In this document: positions 5,260-7,654 of the stretch, piece by piece | Position numbering within the stretch: the first letter of the stretch is position 1 | Layout: every line of letters starts with the position of its first letter | Program-made: the position numbers and the translations under genes | From: Aquitalea sp. | GTDB taxonomy: Bacteria > Pseudomonadota > Gammaproteobacteria > Burkholderiales > Chromobacteriaceae | NCBI GenBank assembly: GCA_019232735.1 | Contig: JAFANL010000003.1 | Span: forward strand, 1-7,654 | Direction: 5' to 3' | DNA length: 7,654 bases | Notes under the pieces: model-generated | Told to the model about the DNA's origin: nothing | The model's database searches: none | What the model saw: the letters and a program-made list of their open reading frames with translations, nothing else

Positions 5260-6099
5260 TTGTCCACATTACCCCCTCCACCCGCCGTACTGACCCTGGC
5301 CGGTTCCGACCCCTCCGGCGGTGCCGGCATCCAGGCCGATATCCTGACCCTGGCCAGCCTGGGCTGCCACCCGCTGTCTGTCATCACCGCCATTACCGTA
5401 CAGGACACTGTGGGCGTGGATGACTTCATGGTGCTGGATGCCGATATGGTGAACGACCAGGCGCGTTTCCTGCTGGAAGACATCCCGGTGCTGGTGTTCA
5501 AGATCGGCATGCTGGGCAGCGTGGAAAACGTAGCGGTGGTGGCCCAGCTGATTGCCGATTATCCGGACGTGCCGGTGGTGCTGGACCCGGTGTTGCGCAG
5601 CGGTGGTGGCCACGAACTGGCCGACGACGACCTGATTGCCGCCATGCGCGATTTGCTGATTCCGCAGGTGTCCATCATCACGCCCAATAGCATGGAAGCA
5701 CGCCGGCTGGCGATGAACGATCCGGACGAAGATGAAGAACTGAGCCTGGATGAGTGCGCCAAACGTCTGCTGGCCCTGGGTTGCCCGCATGTTTTGATCA
5801 CAGGCACGCACGAAAATACCAAAGAAGTCATAAACAGCCTGTACAGTCCCAACGGCGTAGTGCGTGCCGACCGCTGGGAGCGGTTGCCCGGCAGCTATCA
5901 CGGCTCCGGCTGCACCCTGGCTTCCGCCATTGCCGGCATGCTGGCCACCGGGCTGATGCTGCCCGAGGCGGTACGCGAAGCGCAGGAATATACCTATCAG
6001 AGCCTGGTGGCGGGTTTCCGTCCCGGCATGGGCCAATACATCCCGGACCGGATGTTCTGGGCCCGCGAAGAAGAAGGAGCAGAGGGTGACAGTGATTAA
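5260..6099 (+). CDS. thiD: Hydroxymethylpyrimidine/phosphomethylpyrimidine kinase
   Basis: A 279-residue cytosolic ribokinase-fold enzyme that phosphorylates HMP and then HMP-phosphate to the pyrophosphate used by ThiE. The glycine-rich substrate loop LAGSDPSGGAGIQADI (13-28) and ITVQDTVGVDDF (45-56) mark the N-terminal half. KIGMLGS (81-87) and VVLDPVLRSGGG (106-117) form the core. LPGSYHGSGCTLASAIAG (209-226) is the anion hole with the catalytic His-Gly-Ser-Gly-Cys (214-218). The sequence resembles the Pseudomonas and betaproteobacterial type rather than E. coli ThiD, for instance in LPGSYHGSGC. I chose TTG at 5260, with GAGG 8 nt upstream. An acidic tail (269-279) ends the protein. Its last 14 nt overlap thiE, so the two are almost surely one operon. 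No fused ThiE domain is present and no TPP riboswitch is visible in the 73-nt leader. Confidence 0.96.
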   Translation: MSTLPPPPAVLTLAGSDPSGGAGIQADILTLASLGCHPLSVITAITVQDTVGVDDFMVLDADMVNDQARFLLEDIPVLVFKIGMLGSVENVAVVAQLIADYPDVPVVLDPVLRSGGGHELADDDLIAAMRDLLIPQVSIITPNSMEARRLAMNDPDEDEELSLDECAKRLLALGCPHVLITGTHENTKEVINSLYSPNGVVRADRWERLPGSYHGSGCTLASAIAGMLATGLMLPEAVREAQEYTYQSLVAGFRPGMGQYIPDRMFWAREEEGAEGDSD

Positions 6100-6700
6100 G
6101 GGCTTGTATGCGGTATCGCCGGAAGCAGAAGACAGCGCACAACTGCTGGCCAAGGTCAGCCAGGTGCTGGATAACGGCGTGGCCATCCTGCAATACCGCA
6201 ACAAGAGCGACAACACGGTAAGGCGATTGCGCCAGGCCAGCCTGCTGGCCAGCCTGTGCAAGAGCCGCCACGTGCTGTTCCTGATCAACGACGATGTCAC
6301 CCTGGCCCGTGCCGTACAAGCCGACGGCGTGCATCTGGGCAAGACCGACGGCTCGGTAGCCGATGCCCGCGCCATGCTGGGCTCGGATGCCATCATCGGC
6401 GTGTCCTGCTACGACGACATCCACCTGGCCGAGCAGGCCGTGCGGGATGGTGCCAGCTATGTGGCCTTTGGTGCGGTCTATCCCTCCCATACCAAGCCGC
6501 ATGCCGTGGCAGCACCACTATCGCTGTTTGCCCAGGCCAAGAAACTGGGCCTGCCTTCCGTCGCCATCGGCGGCATCACTGCAGAGAATGCCGCTGCCGT
6601 GGTCGAGGCCGGTGCCGATGCCATTGCCGTCATCAGCGGCCTGTTTGGCGCACAAGACCCGGCCGCGGCCGCCCGCCAGATGGCGGCGCTGTTCGACTGA
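6086..6700 (+). CDS. thiE: Thiamine-phosphate synthase
   Basis: A 204-residue TIM-barrel enzyme that joins HMP-pyrophosphate with the thiazole phosphate to give thiamine monophosphate. Motifs in order are LQYRNK (35-40), LINDDVTLA (66-74), the pyrophosphate/magnesium segment ADGVHLGKTDG (79-89), IIGVSCYDD (103-111), YVAFGAVYPSHTKP (125-138), VAIGGIT (159-165) and IAVISGLF (180-187). In many homologues the residue after HLG is Gln; here it is Lys86. The start is GTG at 6086 with GGAG 6 nt upstream. A second GTG at 6092 has AGAGG 6 nt upstream and would remove two residues, so the exact start is uncertain. Either lies inside the end of thiD, implying coupled translation. No terminator is evident after it, so the downstream acetyltransferase may be in the same transcript. 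Confidence 0.96.
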   Translation: MTVIKGLYAVSPEAEDSAQLLAKVSQVLDNGVAILQYRNKSDNTVRRLRQASLLASLCKSRHVLFLINDDVTLARAVQADGVHLGKTDGSVADARAMLGSDAIIGVSCYDDIHLAEQAVRDGASYVAFGAVYPSHTKPHAVAAPLSLFAQAKKLGLPSVAIGGITAENAAAVVEAGADAIAVISGLFGAQDPAAAARQMAALFD

Positions 6701-6764
6701 ATCCCGCTTTATCTTTTCCCCTTGTTAGCCATCGCGCCGGCGGGCCCGGCAGCCAGGAGTAAGC

Positions 6765-7214
6765 ATGATCGCCTTTCGCTTTGAGCCGGCTTGTGCCGCT
6801 GATTTCGATGAACTGCTGGCGCTGCGCTTGCGTGCGCTGCGGGTAAGCCTGGAAGCATTGGGGCGTTATGACCCGGTACGGGCACGCCAGCGCTTTACCG
6901 ATCATTTTCAGCCGCAATACTGTCGCCACATCGTGGTGGACGGTCGTCGTGTCGGCTGTGTATCGCTCAAGCCCACGGCACAGGGTCTGTTGATCGACCA
7001 GTTCTATCTGCAAGCTGCCTGGCATGGCCGTGGCCTGGGCAGCCAGGTATTGCAGGCCCTGCTGGCCGAAGCCGATGCCCAAGGCCTGCCGGTGGAGGTG
7101 GAGGTGCTGAAAGGCAGCCGCGCCAATGGCTTTTATCTGCGCCAGGGCTTTGTGCTGCAGTCGGATGGACCGTACGACAATTATTACCAGCGGCCCGCCT
7201 GCGTGGCGGCCTGA
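6765..7214 (+). CDS. GNAT-family N-acetyltransferase
   Basis: A 149-residue single-domain GNAT protein, expected to transfer an acetyl group from acetyl-CoA to an amine. The acetyl-CoA pyrophosphate loop HGRGLG (87-92, a variant of Q/RxxGxG/A) follows the beta-4 strand LIDQFYLQ (76-83). NGFYLRQGFV (121-130) is the typical end of the fold. The N-terminal part (residues 1-50) carries charged helices that probably shape the acceptor site. It starts with ATG, and AGGAG lies 5 nt upstream. It is 64 nt after thiE on the same strand with no clear terminator between, and it is followed by a strong terminator, so it could be the last gene of the thiDE transcript. The substrate cannot be inferred; nothing links it to thiamine synthesis apart from position. 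Confidence 0.9.
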   Translation: MIAFRFEPACAADFDELLALRLRALRVSLEALGRYDPVRARQRFTDHFQPQYCRHIVVDGRRVGCVSLKPTAQGLLIDQFYLQAAWHGRGLGSQVLQALLAEADAQGLPVEVEVLKGSRANGFYLRQGFVLQSDGPYDNYYQRPACVAA

Positions 7215-7226
7215 AGCAATACTCTC

Positions 7227-7247
7227 GCGGCGTGCGGTAAGCGCCGC
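7227..7247 (+). repeat. GC-rich hairpin after the acetyltransferase
   Basis: GCGGCG (7227-7232) and CGCCGC (7242-7247) can form a 6-bp stem with a 9-nt loop, 12 nt past the acetyltransferase stop. Only a short CTCTTTC follows, so by itself it is a weak terminator. It may assist the stronger hairpin just downstream. Confidence 0.4.
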
Positions 7248-7255
7248 CGCTCTTT

Positions 7256-7285
7256 CATCCCGGCTGCGTGCCGGGATGTTTATTT
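7256..7285 (+). terminator. Rho-independent terminator of the thiDE/acetyltransferase transcript
   Basis: CATCCCGGC (7256-7264) and GCCGGGATG (7270-7278) form a perfect 9-bp stem with a 5-nt loop, followed on the plus strand by TTTATTT (7279-7285). On the minus strand the stem is followed by AAAG, so it acts for rightward transcripts only. The T tract overlaps the stop codon and last codon of the convergent efflux gene. Confidence 0.8.
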
Positions 7286-7654
7286 GACGTCCCCACCCAG
7301 CGCCTTGAACAAGGCCACCAGGTTTTCCGCCTGCGCCTGGCGCGATGCCAGCCAGGCCTCGCGTTGCTGCGCCGCCAGCTGCTGTTGCAACAGCACCTCG
7401 GTCTGCGCGGCCTCTCCCACCCGGAAGCGCTGCCGCGCCAGACCCAGCTGCAATTCAGCCAGCTCCACCCCGGCCTGCAAGGCCTGCTGGCGCTGTCCTT
7501 CCTGCTGATAACGCAGCAGGGCGGTTTCGGTATCTGCCAATGCAGTCAGCACCTTCTGGCGATAAGCAGCCAGCGCGGCATCGCGTGCGGCTTCGCGCGC
7601 GCTGACCTGCATTTTCAGCCGGCCCCCATTAAACAGCGGCAGGCTCAGTTGCGG
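7280..7654 (-). CDS. NodT/OprM-type outer-membrane efflux protein, C-terminal part (cut by window edge)
   Basis: The frame is open to the right edge, giving the last 124 residues before a TAA at 7282-7280. The visible piece begins with PQLSLPLFNGGRLK (residues 1-14 of the fragment), the beta-barrel/coil junction typical of the second repeat in TolC-like channels. It continues into the long coiled-coil helices (AYRQKVLTALADTETALLRY, then LAELQLGLARQRFRVGEAAQ) and ends with the characteristic VALFKALGGD segment. These match the factor lipoproteins of the NodT/OprM family, which form the outer-membrane exit duct of RND tripartite pumps. The partner pump genes would be expected upstream, beyond the right edge. 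The apparent ATG at 7612 is internal and not the start. Substrate range cannot be told from this end. Confidence 0.9.
   Translation of the reverse strand, partial: PQLSLPLFNGGRLKMQVSAREAARDAALAAYRQKVLTALADTETALLRYQQEGQRQQALQAGVELAELQLGLARQRFRVGEAAQTEVLLQQQLAAQQREAWLASRQAQAENLVALFKALGGDVK

Noticed and set aside
4059..5423. A 454-codon plus-strand open frame spanning the protease and rubredoxin genes
   Set aside because: It crosses several well-supported minus-strand genes and the parS site, and its translation has no recognisable motifs.
6266..6285. A second CACGTG core inside thiE, checked as another parS
   Set aside because: The flanks do not match the parS arms; only the common hexamer core is present, within a coding sequence.
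5269..6396. A 375-codon minus-strand open frame opposite thiD and thiE
   Set aside because: It is a shadow of two clear enzymes with full motif sets; its own product looks like biased noise.

Overview
This 7.65-kb, GC-rich window looks like core chromosome of a betaproteobacterium. The gene set fits Neisseriales, probably Chromobacteriaceae (Chromobacterium, Aquitalea or Vogesella). That placement rests on protein family resemblance and gene neighbourhood recalled from memory, not on a search. Nothing points to a phage, insertion sequence, CRISPR array, tRNA or rRNA.

Layout, left to right. (1) 1-1019, minus strand: the N-terminal third or so of a large SNF2-family helicase that runs off the left edge. 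(2) 1020-1178: a 159-bp spacer with a Rho-independent terminator for hemL and a plausible promoter for the helicase. (3) 1179-2456, minus: hemL, the glutamate-1-semialdehyde aminotransferase that makes 5-aminolevulinate. A 150-bp leader upstream of it holds a near-perfect palindrome. (4) 2607-4088, minus: a tightly packed trio transcribed hemJ-like oxidase, then an unrecognised exported protein, then a CYTH/triphosphate-tunnel protein. (5) 4124-4139: a perfect 16-bp palindrome identical to the consensus parS centromere bound by ParB. (6) 4146-4964, minus: an M48 zinc metalloprotease lipoprotein. (7) 5022-5186, minus: a 54-residue rubredoxin that is too short for many ORF callers. (8) 5260-6700, plus: thiD and thiE, overlapping by 14 nt and divergent from rubredoxin. 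(9) 6765-7214, plus: a GNAT acetyltransferase followed by a terminator. (10) 7280-7654, minus: the C-terminal end of a NodT/OprM-type outer-membrane efflux protein that runs off the right edge.

Metabolically the region joins tetrapyrrole synthesis (hemL at the entry step, hemJ at the protoporphyrinogen oxidation step) with the pyrimidine-phosphorylation and coupling steps of thiamine synthesis (thiD, thiE), plus a small iron electron carrier. Three genes (hemJ, the exported protein, thiD) appear to start at TTG, so automatic start calls here need care.

The most notable item is the parS site. It suggests that the window lies in the origin-proximal domain of the chromosome. I found no convincing undescribed system. 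The least explained unit is the exported protein translationally linked to hemJ and a CYTH protein.
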